Shown piece by piece: positions 1 to 7,960 of a DNA stretch of 64,000 nt. This DNA comes from Deltaproteobacteria bacterium (lineage in GTDB: Bacteria > Desulfobacterota > Binatia > HRBIN30 > JACQVA1): the NCBI GenBank assembly GCA_016178705.1, contig JACOST010000015.1, positions 1 to 64,000 of the forward strand, in the 5' to 3' direction. The first letter of the stretch is position 1; each line of letters begins with the position of its first letter. A program made the position numbers and the translations under genes. The notes beneath the pieces were generated by a model. The model saw nothing but the letters and a program-made list of their open reading frames with translations. It was not told the origin of the DNA and searched no databases.

Positions 1-1
1 C

Positions 2-166
2 ACGGAATTCCGCCGCGCGTGGTGCCGCTTCGCGCGCAAGCGCACGCTGGAGGATCTGCGGGCGTTGCTTCGTCGACTCAAGGCGCTATCACGCGCGAAC
101 CCAGCGCCGCCTGCAATGCCGAGCGCCGATGCCGCCGCACTGCCACGGGATCGGACGGGCGTATGA
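2..166 (+). CDS. CHAD-domain protein, C-terminal fragment
   Basis: An open frame enters from the left edge and ends at a TGA at 164-166. The visible 54 residues are rich in Arg and Lys with heptad-like leucines (motifs FRRAWCRFARKRTLEDLR and LLRRLKALSRANP), then a Pro/Ala tail. This resembles the last helix of CHAD domains, which are helical, basic, polyphosphate-binding proteins. The stop overlaps the next start as ATGA, so the pair is probably translationally coupled. CHAD and SixA-type phosphatases are often neighbours, and a polyphosphate-related protein fits beside the pho/pst genes. Most of the gene lies outside the window, so the family call rests on a short tail and on context. Confidence 0.6.
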   Translation, partial: TEFRRAWCRFARKRTLEDLRALLRRLKALSRANPAPPAMPSADAAALPRDRTGV

Positions 167-678
167 ATAGATACCTCTACCTCGTGCGTCATGGCATCGC
201 GGAGACCGAATCCGCCACTCGGCACGACGCGGATCGCTGCCTCACCGAAGCCGGCAGCCAGCGCATGCGCCGCGCTGCCGCCGGGCTGAAGCGACTCGGC
301 GTGATCCCCGATGCCGTGCTCACCAGCCCGTTGCGGCGCGCAGAACAGACCGCGCTCATCTTGGTCGAGACGCTGGCGCCACATCTGCAACTCGAAACGA
401 TGGTGCCACTCGCGCCAGGGCATGAACCCAAAGACGTGTTGCGCGGCTTGGGTGCCTACCGGCACGCACGCGCGGTCATGCTCGTCGGCCATGAACCGAG
501 TCTTGGCCAGTTCGCGTCACATCTACTGACCGGATCGGCGGCGATCCTCTCGCTGGAATTCAAGAAGGGCGCGGTGATCGCAATTGCGGTGGCCACGCTA
601 CCGCCGCACGCCGCTGGTACATTGGAGTGGTTTCTGACGCCGAAGCAATTGCGCGCTGTTGCGCGCCGTGGACGGTAG
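163..678 (+). CDS. sixA: SixA-type phosphohistidine phosphatase (histidine phosphatase superfamily)
   Basis: 171 residues. The protein begins MNRYLYLVRHGIAE, with the catalytic RHG motif at residues 9-11, then LTSPLRRAEQTA and VGHEPSL, the other active-site motifs of the branch 2/SixA family. These enzymes remove phosphate from phosphohistidine (in E. coli, on the PTSNtr or ArcB relay); the substrate here is unknown. The start at 163 was chosen because the ATG overlaps the upstream CHAD stop (ATGA) and because the family begins directly with this beta strand; an open frame continues upstream but only shadows CHAD. It converges with phoR, 36 bp away. Confidence 0.9.
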   Translation: MNRYLYLVRHGIAETESATRHDADRCLTEAGSQRMRRAAAGLKRLGVIPDAVLTSPLRRAEQTALILVETLAPHLQLETMVPLAPGHEPKDVLRGLGAYRHARAVMLVGHEPSLGQFASHLLTGSAAILSLEFKKGAVIAIAVATLPPHAAGTLEWFLTPKQLRAVARRGR

Positions 679-714
679 CACTCCGGGTGGCGGAGGTCGC
701 GCGCGCCCGCCTTG

Positions 715-2526
715 TCAGGCACAACTCGAACCGTCACCGTCCTCGGCGACCGGCAGAGCGATGAACACCGACGTGCCGACGCCCAGCTCGCTCTCAATCC
801 GCAACGTGCCGCCGTGGGCTTGGACGATGTGCTTGACGATGGCCAGACCGAGGCCGGTGCCGCCGAGCTCGCGCGAGCGGGCTTTGTCGACGCGATAGAA
901 GCGCTCGGTGAGGCGTGGCAAGTCCTGTGACGGAATGCCGACGCCGGCATCGCGCACGCAGACCTCCACCGTTTGCGAATCGGCAACGGGGTACGCACTG
1001 ACGGTGACACTGTCTCCGGCGAGGGTGTACTTGACCGCGTTGTCGATGAGATTGACCAGCACTTGCTCGATGCGATCCGGGTCGGCGGAAACCAACGGCA
1101 GATCGGCGGCGACGTCGCTGCGCAGTTCCACCTTGCCATCGGCGGCTTTCTTCGCCACCGCATCGATCGCGGCGGTAACGGTTGGTGCCAGCGGCATCGC
1201 CAGGCGCTGCAACTCGGTGCGGCCCAGCTCGAGATCGGAGAGCGTGAGCAGGTCGTCAGTGAGTCGACTCAGCCGCTCGGAGTGGCGCTCAATCACGCCG
1301 ACGAACTTACGGGCGAGGTCGGGGTTGTCGATCGCGCCCGCTTGCAGCGTCTCCGCGTAGCCGCGAATCGCGGTCAGCGGCGTGCGCAGCTCGTGCGAGA
1401 CGTTGGCGACGAAGTCACGCCGCGCCGATTCCAATTTCTTCATCTCCGTGACGTCGTGAAACACGAGAATGAACAAGTTGGGTAGACCGTCCGCCGTGAC
1501 GATCGACGTGGCCGTGACCTGCAGGTATTCCTGCCGCGCCCCGTTCAATGCGATCTCACGGGTCAGGTGTTGGTCCGCTGGACCAGCCATGATCGCGCGG
1601 GCAAGCTCTTGAAGATCCGGGTCGCGTGAAACGTTGATGAGATGCTGACCGAGCAACGTCGAGTTGCCAAAGACTTCCTCCGCGCGCTGATTGGCGAGTT
1701 GGATGACGCCGCCGCGATCGATGACCAGCACACCTTCAACCATCCCACTGAGCACCGCCGCTAACTTGGCTTGCTCGGTGCGCGCTCCGTGCAACTGGGC
1801 GCGCAGGCTGTTGGCCATGGCGAGCAAATTGGCTTCCAACTGACCGATGATGTCGTCGGCCTCGGGGCGCAACGGCGGCGCGGTCTCCCCAGCGGCCACG
1901 GCGGTCGAAAACTCAGTGAGCCGTCCGACGCGGGCAGAGAGCCGCCGTGATGCCGTGAGTGTCAGCGCCAGGGCCGCCAACGCGGCAACCGCAACGCTGC
2001 TCCAGATGGCGGCGCGAATGCGATGGCGCGCATCGTCGATAGTGGCAATCGGCACACTCAGACGAACGATCCGCTGTTGACTATCCGGCGCGTCTCCCAG
2101 AGTCTGCCGCCAGGCGCGGTAGAAGAGCGGCTGCTTGACGCTCGCGCTCACGCGCACCGCTTGGCCATCGCCGTCGGCGAGGGCGGCACGAACTTCGGGG
2201 CGGTCGTGGTGATTCTCCAACGTCGCCGACGGCGCTTCGGAGTCGCCCAAGACTGTCCCGTCAGGTGCGATGATGGTCACCCGCGCCTTGGCCTTCACGG
2301 CGACCGCCGCACACTGTCGGTCCATCGCTTCGCCGCGCAAATTCCACGGCAGCAACTCGCCCGCGAGTTCTGCCTCGCGCGCGACTCCAGCGGCGAGCGT
2401 GTCGAGATATAGCCGCTCGATCACGCGATCGCCGTACGCGTACAAGCTCGCGGCGACCGCCAGCAAGGCGATGAGATACGGCGCCAGGAGCCGCGCCAGT
2501 AGGCTACGGTGTGAGCGGACGTTCAT
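715..2526 (-). CDS. phoR: Phosphate-regulon sensor histidine kinase PhoR
   Basis: 603 residues. A membrane segment at about 10-31 is followed by a sizeable periplasmic region (about 32-180), a second membrane segment (about 186-206), HAMP, a PAS domain (LVIDRGGVIQLANQRAEEVFG region), HisKA with SHELRTP (His378 is the predicted phosphorylation site) and HATPase_c with NLIDNAVKYT and GGTGLGLAIVKHI. The extracytoplasmic domain resembles the Gram-positive or deltaproteobacterial PhoR layout rather than the short enterobacterial form. It senses phosphate status with PstSCAB and PhoU and phosphorylates PhoB. The ATG at 2526 overlaps phoB by 23 bp; the longer upstream frame only shadows phoB. It is the last gene of the porin-pst-pho series. 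Confidence 0.95.
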   Translation of the reverse strand: MNVRSHRSLLARLLAPYLIALLAVAASLYAYGDRVIERLYLDTLAAGVAREAELAGELLPWNLRGEAMDRQCAAVAVKAKARVTIIAPDGTVLGDSEAPSATLENHHDRPEVRAALADGDGQAVRVSASVKQPLFYRAWRQTLGDAPDSQQRIVRLSVPIATIDDARHRIRAAIWSSVAVAALAALALTLTASRRLSARVGRLTEFSTAVAAGETAPPLRPEADDIIGQLEANLLAMANSLRAQLHGARTEQAKLAAVLSGMVEGVLVIDRGGVIQLANQRAEEVFGNSTLLGQHLINVSRDPDLQELARAIMAGPADQHLTREIALNGARQEYLQVTATSIVTADGLPNLFILVFHDVTEMKKLESARRDFVANVSHELRTPLTAIRGYAETLQAGAIDNPDLARKFVGVIERHSERLSRLTDDLLTLSDLELGRTELQRLAMPLAPTVTAAIDAVAKKAADGKVELRSDVAADLPLVSADPDRIEQVLVNLIDNAVKYTLAGDSVTVSAYPVADSQTVEVCVRDAGVGIPSQDLPRLTERFYRVDKARSRELGGTGLGLAIVKHIVQAHGGTLRIESELGVGTSVFIALPVAEDGDGSSCA

Positions 2527-3250
2527 CAAACTTGTAGCCGACGCCGCGCACAGTGACGATGAGCTCAGGGTTCGCGTCGTCGCGCTCGATGCGCGCACGC
2601 AGGCGACGGACATGGACGTCGACCGTGCGCGGCTCCACGTAGGTGTCTTGGCCCCAGACCAGATCGAGAATCTGCAGCCGATCGAACACGCGATTGGGCG
2701 AGCGCACAAAGAAGCGGAGCAGCTCGAACTCACGCAGGGAGAGGTCGATCTTCTTGCCGTCGAGCACGACCTCGTAGGTGTCGAAATCGATGCGCAGCCG
2801 GCCGCGGTCGTACACTTCGTGCGGGCGCTGCATGTCGGCGCCGTAGGAGCGCCGCAACACGGCGCGGACACGCGCCACCAACTCGCGCGGACTGAACGGC
2901 TTGGTGACGTAGTCGTCGGCGCCCATCTCGAGCCCGACGATACGGTCGGATTCGGCGGCACGCGCCGTCAACATGACGATTGGCAACCGCACCGTGGCTT
3001 CATCGTTGCGCAGCCGCCGGCACACTTCCAGACCGGCGATGCCGGGCAACATGAGGTCGAGGATGACGAGCGCGGGCCGTAGCTTGCGGATGGCGTCGAG
3101 ACCTTTCTCGCCGTCGTCCGCGAGCGAAACCGCAAAGCCTTCCTGCTCGAGGTTGAAGCGGATCAGCTCGGCAATGTCCGGCTCGTCTTCGACGACAAGC
3201 AGCACCTTCTTGTCTCCGCTGAGAGCGGGAATGCCACTCGCCGAGGTCAT
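2504..3250 (-). CDS. phoB: Phosphate-regulon response regulator PhoB (OmpR family)
   Basis: 248 residues. The receiver domain (about 15-130) has the acidic pair E21/D22, phospho-acceptor Asp65 in VILDLMLPG, and TKPFSPREL with the conserved Lys. The C-terminal winged helix (about 150-245) ends DVHVRRLRARIE...TVRGVGYKF, as in OmpR/PhoB proteins. It binds Pho boxes as a dimer, and candidate boxes in this window lie before six transcription units. The start overlaps the phoU stop by 4 bp (ATGA). No sign of degeneration. Confidence 0.95.
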   Translation of the reverse strand: MTSASGIPALSGDKKVLLVVEDEPDIAELIRFNLEQEGFAVSLADDGEKGLDAIRKLRPALVILDLMLPGIAGLEVCRRLRNDEATVRLPIVMLTARAAESDRIVGLEMGADDYVTKPFSPRELVARVRAVLRRSYGADMQRPHEVYDRGRLRIDFDTYEVVLDGKKIDLSLREFELLRFFVRSPNRVFDRLQILDLVWGQDTYVEPRTVDVHVRRLRARIERDDANPELIVTVRGVGYKFDERPLTP

Positions 3251-3936
3251 ACGGATGGCGGCACCTGATCGAGATGGCGGATGCTCTTGCCCTTGACCAT
3301 GAACACCACCATCTCGGCGATGTTGGTGGCGTGATCGGCGATGCGTTCGAGATACTTGGCGATGAAGAGCAAGCGGATGGCGCGCGTGATCGTCTGCGGC
3401 GATTCGATCATGAACGAACTCAGCTCGCGGAAGAGCTGTTCGGTCAGCAAGTCGATCACATCGTCCTCGCGGCAGACCTTGAGGGCGAGGTCGACGTCTT
3501 CGCGCACGAACGCGTCGAGACTCTCGCGCAGCATGGTGCCGGCGATCTCCGCCATGCGTGGGATGTCGATGAGCGGCTTGAGCTGCGCTTCCTGATTCAG
3601 TTCGAGGGCCCGTTCGCAGATGTTCACCGCCATGTCGCCGATCCGTTCGAGATCAGTGGTGATCTTGAGTCCGGTGGTGATCAGGCGCAGATCGCGGGCG
3701 GCCGGCTGATGCAACGCCAGGAGGCGGATGCAGAGGTCGTCGATCTCGACATCCAAACGGTTGACGGTGTGATCGGCTGCGATCGTCACGCGCGCCTGTT
3801 CGTCATCGCGATTGACGAGCGCGGCGATGGCGTTGGCGATCTGTTTCTCGACCAGTCCGCCCATGCCGAGGATCTTGAGGTGGAGCTCGTTGAGCTCCGC
3901 CTCGTATTGTGGATCGCTATGTTGGCGTGCCTCCAC
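3247..3936 (-). CDS. phoU: Phosphate-transport system regulator PhoU
   Basis: 229 residues, all helical, with the two repeated PhoU three-helix bundles. Motifs include DLRLITTGLKITTDLERIGD and the second-repeat equivalent AIRLLFIAKYLERIADHATNIAE, each carrying the E/DxxxD metal-binding signature. PhoU links Pst transport activity to PhoR and prevents signalling when phosphate is plentiful. The start is GTG at 3936, supported by AAGGAG about 7 nt upstream inside the 13-nt gap after pstB. The stop overlaps phoB by ATGA. Confidence 0.95.
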   Translation of the reverse strand: MEARQHSDPQYEAELNELHLKILGMGGLVEKQIANAIAALVNRDDEQARVTIAADHTVNRLDVEIDDLCIRLLALHQPAARDLRLITTGLKITTDLERIGDMAVNICERALELNQEAQLKPLIDIPRMAEIAGTMLRESLDAFVREDVDLALKVCREDDVIDLLTEQLFRELSSFMIESPQTITRAIRLLFIAKYLERIADHATNIAEMVVFMVKGKSIRHLDQVPPSV

Positions 3937-3949
3937 TGGGGTCTCCTTC

Positions 3950-4711
3950 TCAGCCGAAGCGACCGGTGATGTAGTCCTCGGTCTCCTTTTTCTCCGGCGT
4001 GGTGAAGAGCTTCTCGGTTGGGCCGAATTCCACCAGAGAGCCCAAATACAAGAAAGCCGTGAAATTAGATACGCGCGCCGCTTGCTGCATGCTGTGAGTC
4101 ACGATGACGATGGTGTAGCGCTCTCGCAGTTCGTGAATCAGCGATTCGATCTTGGTGGTGGCGATCGGATCGAGCGCAGAGCACGGCTCGTCCATCAAGA
4201 TGACCTCGGGCTCCACCGCCAGCGCGCGCGCGATGCACAAGCGTTGCTGTTGCCCGCCGGAGATGCTGATGCCGGAGGCGTCGAGCGAATCCTTCACCTC
4301 GTCCCACAGCGCGGCCTGTCGCAAGCTATGCTCGACGATTGCGGCGAGCTCACGCCGGGAGCGGCCGCCACCGTTGAGACGGAGACCGGCGGTGACGTTG
4401 TCGAAGATCGACATCGTCGGAAACGGATTAGGGCGCTGGAACACCATGCCGATCTTGGCACGCACCTGCACCGGATCGACCCCGCTTGCGTAGATGTCCT
4501 CCGCGTCGAGCCGCACGCTGCCGCTGACGCGTGTGCCCGGCACGACCTCGTGCATCCGGTTGAGGCAACGAATGAAGGTCGACTTGCCGCACCCGGACGG
4601 GCCGATGATCGCGGTTACCGCGCTGTCGGGAATACTCAGGCTGACGTCATCCAACGCTTGGTGACTGCCAAACCACGCGTTGAGGTTGGCGACTTCGAGT
4701 TTGTTGGCCAT
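3950..4711 (-). CDS. pstB: Phosphate ABC transporter ATP-binding protein PstB
   Basis: 253 residues, typical PstB length. Walker [10 protein letters not shown] (about 37-45), Q-loop in [17 protein letters not shown], signature [14 protein letters not shown], Walker [14 protein letters not shown] and the switch His in [15 protein letters not shown] is characteristic of PstB. It powers high-affinity phosphate import with PstC/PstA. A 217-bp gap carrying a palindromic MITE-like element separates it from pstA, unusual inside a pst operon. No good Shine-Dalgarno is visible before the ATG at 4711. Confidence 0.96.
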   Translation of the reverse strand: MANKLEVANLNAWFGSHQALDDVSLSIPDSAVTAIIGPSGCGKSTFIRCLNRMHEVVPGTRVSGSVRLDAEDIYASGVDPVQVRAKIGMVFQRPNPFPTMSIFDNVTAGLRLNGGGRSRRELAAIVEHSLRQAALWDEVKDSLDASGISISGGQQQRLCIARALAVEPEVILMDEPCSALDPIATTKIESLIHELRERYTIVIVTHSMQQAARVSNFTAFLYLGSLVEFGPTEKLFTTPEKKETEDYITGRFG

Positions 4712-4800
4712 GACGGTTAGTCTTGTGTCTCACCCATGTCTGCGACAGAGCCCCGAGTCAGCGGCCCGCCATCCTGTTTACCACCAGATATTCCGTTCCC

Positions 4801-4884
4801 TGTAGGGGCGACGCATGCGTCGCCCGTGAATTGACGCGGTCCACTGCGGAGAAGACGGAGGGCGATGCATGCATCGCCCCTACA
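4801..4884. mobile_element. MITE-like element with nested palindromes, copy 1 (between pstA and pstB)
   Basis: An 84-bp unit bounded by terminal inverted repeats beginning TGTAGGGGCGA. Each terminal repeat contains its own perfect 20-bp palindrome: GGGCGACGCATGCGTCGCCC at 4806-4825 and GGGCGATGCATGCATCGCCC at 4860-4879. The two ends match over 25 nt with two differences, which compensate within each inner palindrome. A related unit lies at 55209-55280. It encodes no protein, so it is a non-autonomous or REP-like repeat. In the pst transcript it could form two hairpins or one long hairpin and change pstB levels relative to pstCA. Confidence 0.8.
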
Positions 4885-4928
4885 CCTCAGAGAAGACCGC
4901 ATGTTACTGATATTTGTGAGACACGACA

Positions 4929-5771
4929 CTAACGCACCGCCCCGAAGCGCCCGCGGGTGAGGAAGCGCACAGACAAGCTGGTGAGGAGAATGAGACTCAG
5001 CAGTATCAGTGCGCCGGCCCAGGCTTGCCGGTGCCAGTCGTCGAATGGCGAGATCGCGTAGGTGAAGATCTGCACCGGCAGCGACGAGATCGGTCCGCTC
5101 AGTCCGTGGTGCCAGAACTGATTGCCGAAGGCGGTAAACAGGAGTGGGGCGGTCTCTCCGGCGATGCGAGCGACGGCCAGCATGATGCCGGTGACGATGC
5201 CACCGCGCGCGGTGCGCAGCACCACCGACACAGTCGTGCGCCATGATGGGATGCCCAGTGCGAGCGAGGCTTCGCGCAACGAGGTCGGCACTAGGCGCAA
5301 CATCTCTTCGGTGGTGCGGGCGACGATCGGCAACATGATCACCGCCAAGGCGAACCCGCCAGCGTATGCCGAGAACGTCTTGGTCGGCAGAACGATCAAC
5401 GTGTACGCGAAAATCCCGATCACGATCGACGGCACGCCGTTGAGAACATCGGCGCAAAACCGAACCGCCCAGCCGAAGCGGCCATAGCCGAACTCCGCGA
5501 GGTAGACGCCAGTGAGGACGCCGACCGGGAGACCGAGCGCGCTAGCCAGGCCGATGAGCACCATGGTTCCGACGATGGCGTTGGCCATCCCACCGCCAGT
5601 TTCTCCGACCGGCTTGGGAAGCTGCGTGAAGAAGTCAAAGTTGAGCGATGTGACACCCTTCGTCAGCAGGTAGCCGAAGATCAGTAGCAGCGGAGTCAGC
5701 ACGGCGATGGTGCAGACCACGGCGAGAGCTTGGGCGGCCAAGTTGATCAGGCGACGCCGCCGGTAACGCAT
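4929..5771 (-). CDS. pstA: Phosphate ABC transporter permease PstA
   Basis: 280 residues, about six membrane helices. The EAA loop is visible as SLREASLALGIPSWRTTVSVVLRTA near residues 175-200, and the tail IAGETAPLLFTAFGN is typical of PstA. It forms the phosphate channel with PstC. The ATG at 5771 was chosen: it begins MRYRRRRLINL, lies 1 bp after the pstC stop and has G-rich sequence upstream. A TTG 36 bp further upstream would overlap pstC and is less likely. Confidence 0.94.
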   Translation of the reverse strand: MRYRRRRLINLAAQALAVVCTIAVLTPLLLIFGYLLTKGVTSLNFDFFTQLPKPVGETGGGMANAIVGTMVLIGLASALGLPVGVLTGVYLAEFGYGRFGWAVRFCADVLNGVPSIVIGIFAYTLIVLPTKTFSAYAGGFALAVIMLPIVARTTEEMLRLVPTSLREASLALGIPSWRTTVSVVLRTARGGIVTGIMLAVARIAGETAPLLFTAFGNQFWHHGLSGPISSLPVQIFTYAISPFDDWHRQAWAGALILLSLILLTSLSVRFLTRGRFGAVR

Positions 5772-5772
5772 C

Positions 5773-6786
5773 CTACGCCCCCCGCGTCCCCGCGTTGGGG
5801 CCGGCAACGCTCCAGACCAACAGGCGCGCGCAAATGTTGACGACGACAGTCACGATCAGCAGCACGAGGCCGATTTCGATCAGCGCCTGGACATACAACT
5901 CGTACGTCGCCTCGCTGAACTCATTGGCGATGACGCTGGCCATGGTACTACCCGGAGCGAACAGTGAGAGAGAAATGTCCGCGCGGTTGCCGATCACCAT
6001 GGTGACCGCCATGGTTTCGCCCAGAGCGCGACCGAGCCCAAGCATGATCGCGCCGATCAAGCCGGTGCGCCCGTAGGGCAGCACGGCGAGGCGCACCATC
6101 TCCCACTTGGTTGCGCCCAACGCGAGGGCCGCTTCGCGCTGCGGCAACGGGACGGCCTTGAAGACTTCCTGCGCCACCGAGGTGATGTACGGGATCACCA
6201 TCACCGCCAGGATGATCGACGCCGTCAGCATGCCGACTCCGTAGTTCGGACCCTGAAAGAACGGGAGGAAGCCGAGTGTCGTCGACAGCGCTGGCGCGAC
6301 GTAGGTTCGGACCCAGGGGACGAGCACGAAGATCCCCCACAGGCCGTAGACCACGCTGGGGATCGTCGCCAGCAATTCGACCAGGAACGATACTGGGCCG
6401 CGCAGCCAGTTGGGCGACATTTCACTGAGGAACAGCGCGGTGCCGATGCTCAGCGGAACCGCTTGCAGGAGCGCCAAGAACGACGAGACGATCGTGCCAT
6501 AGATGAACGGCAGCGCGCCGAATTCCTTGAAGACGGGATCCCACTTCGACGTGACGAGAAACCCCCATCCGAAAGTTTGGATGGACTCGCTGGACTGATA
6601 GACCAGCACGGCCACGATCGCACCGCCGATGGCGATCAGAACCAGCGCAAACAACGCGGTCAGACCGCGAAACAGCAAGTCGCCGACGTTCAAACGCCGC
6701 CGTAACTGCGGCGTGAGGGTCGAGGCCAGTGGCCAACCCAATTGCACGCTGGGACTATTCGAGGGGTTTGCTGAGGGATTTGCCAT
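5773..6786 (-). CDS. pstC: Phosphate ABC transporter permease PstC
   Basis: 337 residues. A polar N-terminal segment is followed by a first helix (about 36-64), a periplasmic loop containing SKWDPVFKEFGALPFIYGT (a PstC hallmark), then the permease core with the EAA-loop motif PQREAALALGATKWEMVRLAVLP and GRALGETMAVTMVIGN. It pairs with PstA. A strong Pho box lies 28-45 bp upstream of the ATG; the predicted transcript would have a leader of only about 5 nt and no obvious ribosome-binding site, so translation may be leaderless or the gene may be read mainly from the upstream pstS transcript. Confidence 0.95.
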   Translation of the reverse strand: MANPSANPSNSPSVQLGWPLASTLTPQLRRRLNVGDLLFRGLTALFALVLIAIGGAIVAVLVYQSSESIQTFGWGFLVTSKWDPVFKEFGALPFIYGTIVSSFLALLQAVPLSIGTALFLSEMSPNWLRGPVSFLVELLATIPSVVYGLWGIFVLVPWVRTYVAPALSTTLGFLPFFQGPNYGVGMLTASIILAVMVIPYITSVAQEVFKAVPLPQREAALALGATKWEMVRLAVLPYGRTGLIGAIMLGLGRALGETMAVTMVIGNRADISLSLFAPGSTMASVIANEFSEATYELYVQALIEIGLVLLIVTVVVNICARLLVWSVAGPNAGTRGA

Positions 6787-6797
6787 GAACGCGGCTG

Positions 6798-6831
6798 ACC
6801 ATAGCAGCCGATTGTTACAGGAGTGTTACAG
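6798..6831 (-). promoter_or_regulatory. PhoB box and -10 element before pstC
   Basis: On the minus strand, CTGTAAC-ACTC-CTGTAAC occupies 6831-6814: an exact 7-bp direct repeat with 11-bp period, the geometry of the Pho box (E. coli CTGTCAT-N4-CTGTCAT). After exactly 10 nt comes TATGGT (6803-6798), a plausible -10, matching the arrangement in which PhoB replaces -35 recognition. It is the cleanest of six such sites here. Binding is inferred from sequence. Confidence 0.85.
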
Positions 6832-6890
6832 TCGTGAGGCGTGACTCGTGCTCGTGGCTCGACGCGGACACGAACCACGAGCACGATTCC

Positions 6891-7937
6891 TCACTGAAGC
6901 GGCTTGCCGTCCGCTGCGGTCACACGGTGGATCGCTTGTTCTTCCTTGGCGACGACTTCTTTGGGCAGCGGCGCGTAGTGGAGAGCCGGCGCGTGCAGCT
7001 GCCCATCGTGTATCATCCAGGTGAGAAACTGGACGAGCTTCTTGCCCTTCTCGGTGTCTTTCTGCTTCTCGTAGACCAGCAGCCAGGTCAGGCTGGAGAT
7101 CGGATAGGCGTCGGTACCGGGCGCGTTGGTGATCGAGACGCGGAAGTCATCGGGCATGTTTTGCGCCAGAGCCGCGGCCGCGGCGGTCACCGATTCGAGC
7201 GAGGGTGTGACGAGAGCGCCCGCGGCGTTTTGCACGTCAGCGTAGGGCAGCTCGTTCGACGTCGCATAGATCAACTCGACGTAGCCGATGGAGAATGGTG
7301 TCTGCTTAACCAAGCCCGTGACACCTTCGTTGCCTTTACCGCCCAAGCCGACAGGCCAATTCACCGAGGTCGCTTTGCCGACCTTGTTGTTCCATTCAGA
7401 GCTGATCTTACTCAGGTAGTCGGTGAAGATGTAGCTTGTACCGCTGCCGTCGGAGCGATGGACCACGATGATGTCCCGCGGCGGCAGGTTGGCGCCGGGG
7501 TTGGGGGCAGCGATGGCCGCATCGTTCCACTTGGTGATCTTGCCGAGAAAAATCCCGGCGATCACATTGGGCGTCAGCTTCAGGCCCGAACCTAGTCCCT
7601 CGACGTTGTACGTGAGCACCGCGGCACCCATCACGGTCGGGAAGTGCAGGATCGGGCCGGGCGCAGCGCGCAACTGCTCGTCGCTCATCGGTCCATCGGT
7701 GGCGCCGAAGTCGACGGTCTGCTCGGTGATCTGTTTGATTCCGCCGCCGCTGCCGATCGACTGGTAGTTGAAGCGGACGGACGGATCGACCTGCGTGTAG
7801 AGGTTGAACCACTTCGAGTACATCGGGTACGGAAACGTCGCCCCGGCGCCATTGAGCTGCAGTTGGGCGTGCGCGCTGCCGGCGAGCGCGCCGAGACAAA
7901 TGGTGACGAGTGCCGATCTCCAGATGCATGTCCTCAT
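6891..7937 (-). CDS. pstS: Periplasmic phosphate-binding protein PstS
   Basis: 348 residues with a signal peptide (about 1-24, ending AGSAHA). Mature motifs match PstS: LNGAGATFPYPMYSKW, GSGGGIKQITEQTVDFGATDGPM and HRSDGSGTSYIFTDYLSK supply the phosphate-binding Thr, Ser, Asp and Arg residues. It delivers phosphate to PstCA. A Shine-Dalgarno GGGAGG lies about 5 nt before the ATG. The gene starts 23 nt after the porin stop, so the two are probably cotranscribed, linking outer-membrane entry to periplasmic capture. Confidence 0.95.
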   Translation of the reverse strand: MRTCIWRSALVTICLGALAGSAHAQLQLNGAGATFPYPMYSKWFNLYTQVDPSVRFNYQSIGSGGGIKQITEQTVDFGATDGPMSDEQLRAAPGPILHFPTVMGAAVLTYNVEGLGSGLKLTPNVIAGIFLGKITKWNDAAIAAPNPGANLPPRDIIVVHRSDGSGTSYIFTDYLSKISSEWNNKVGKATSVNWPVGLGGKGNEGVTGLVKQTPFSIGYVELIYATSNELPYADVQNAAGALVTPSLESVTAAAAALAQNMPDDFRVSITNAPGTDAYPISSLTWLLVYEKQKDTEKGKKLVQFLTWMIHDGQLHAPALHYAPLPKEVVAKEEQAIHRVTAADGKPLQ

Positions 7938-7960
7938 GTATTCCTCCCTTTCTCAGGCCG

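Noticed and set aside
4717-5457. Minus-strand frame crossing the MITE-like element and pstA
   Set aside because: Out of frame with pstA; the repeated GDACxA peptide is only a translation of the palindromes.
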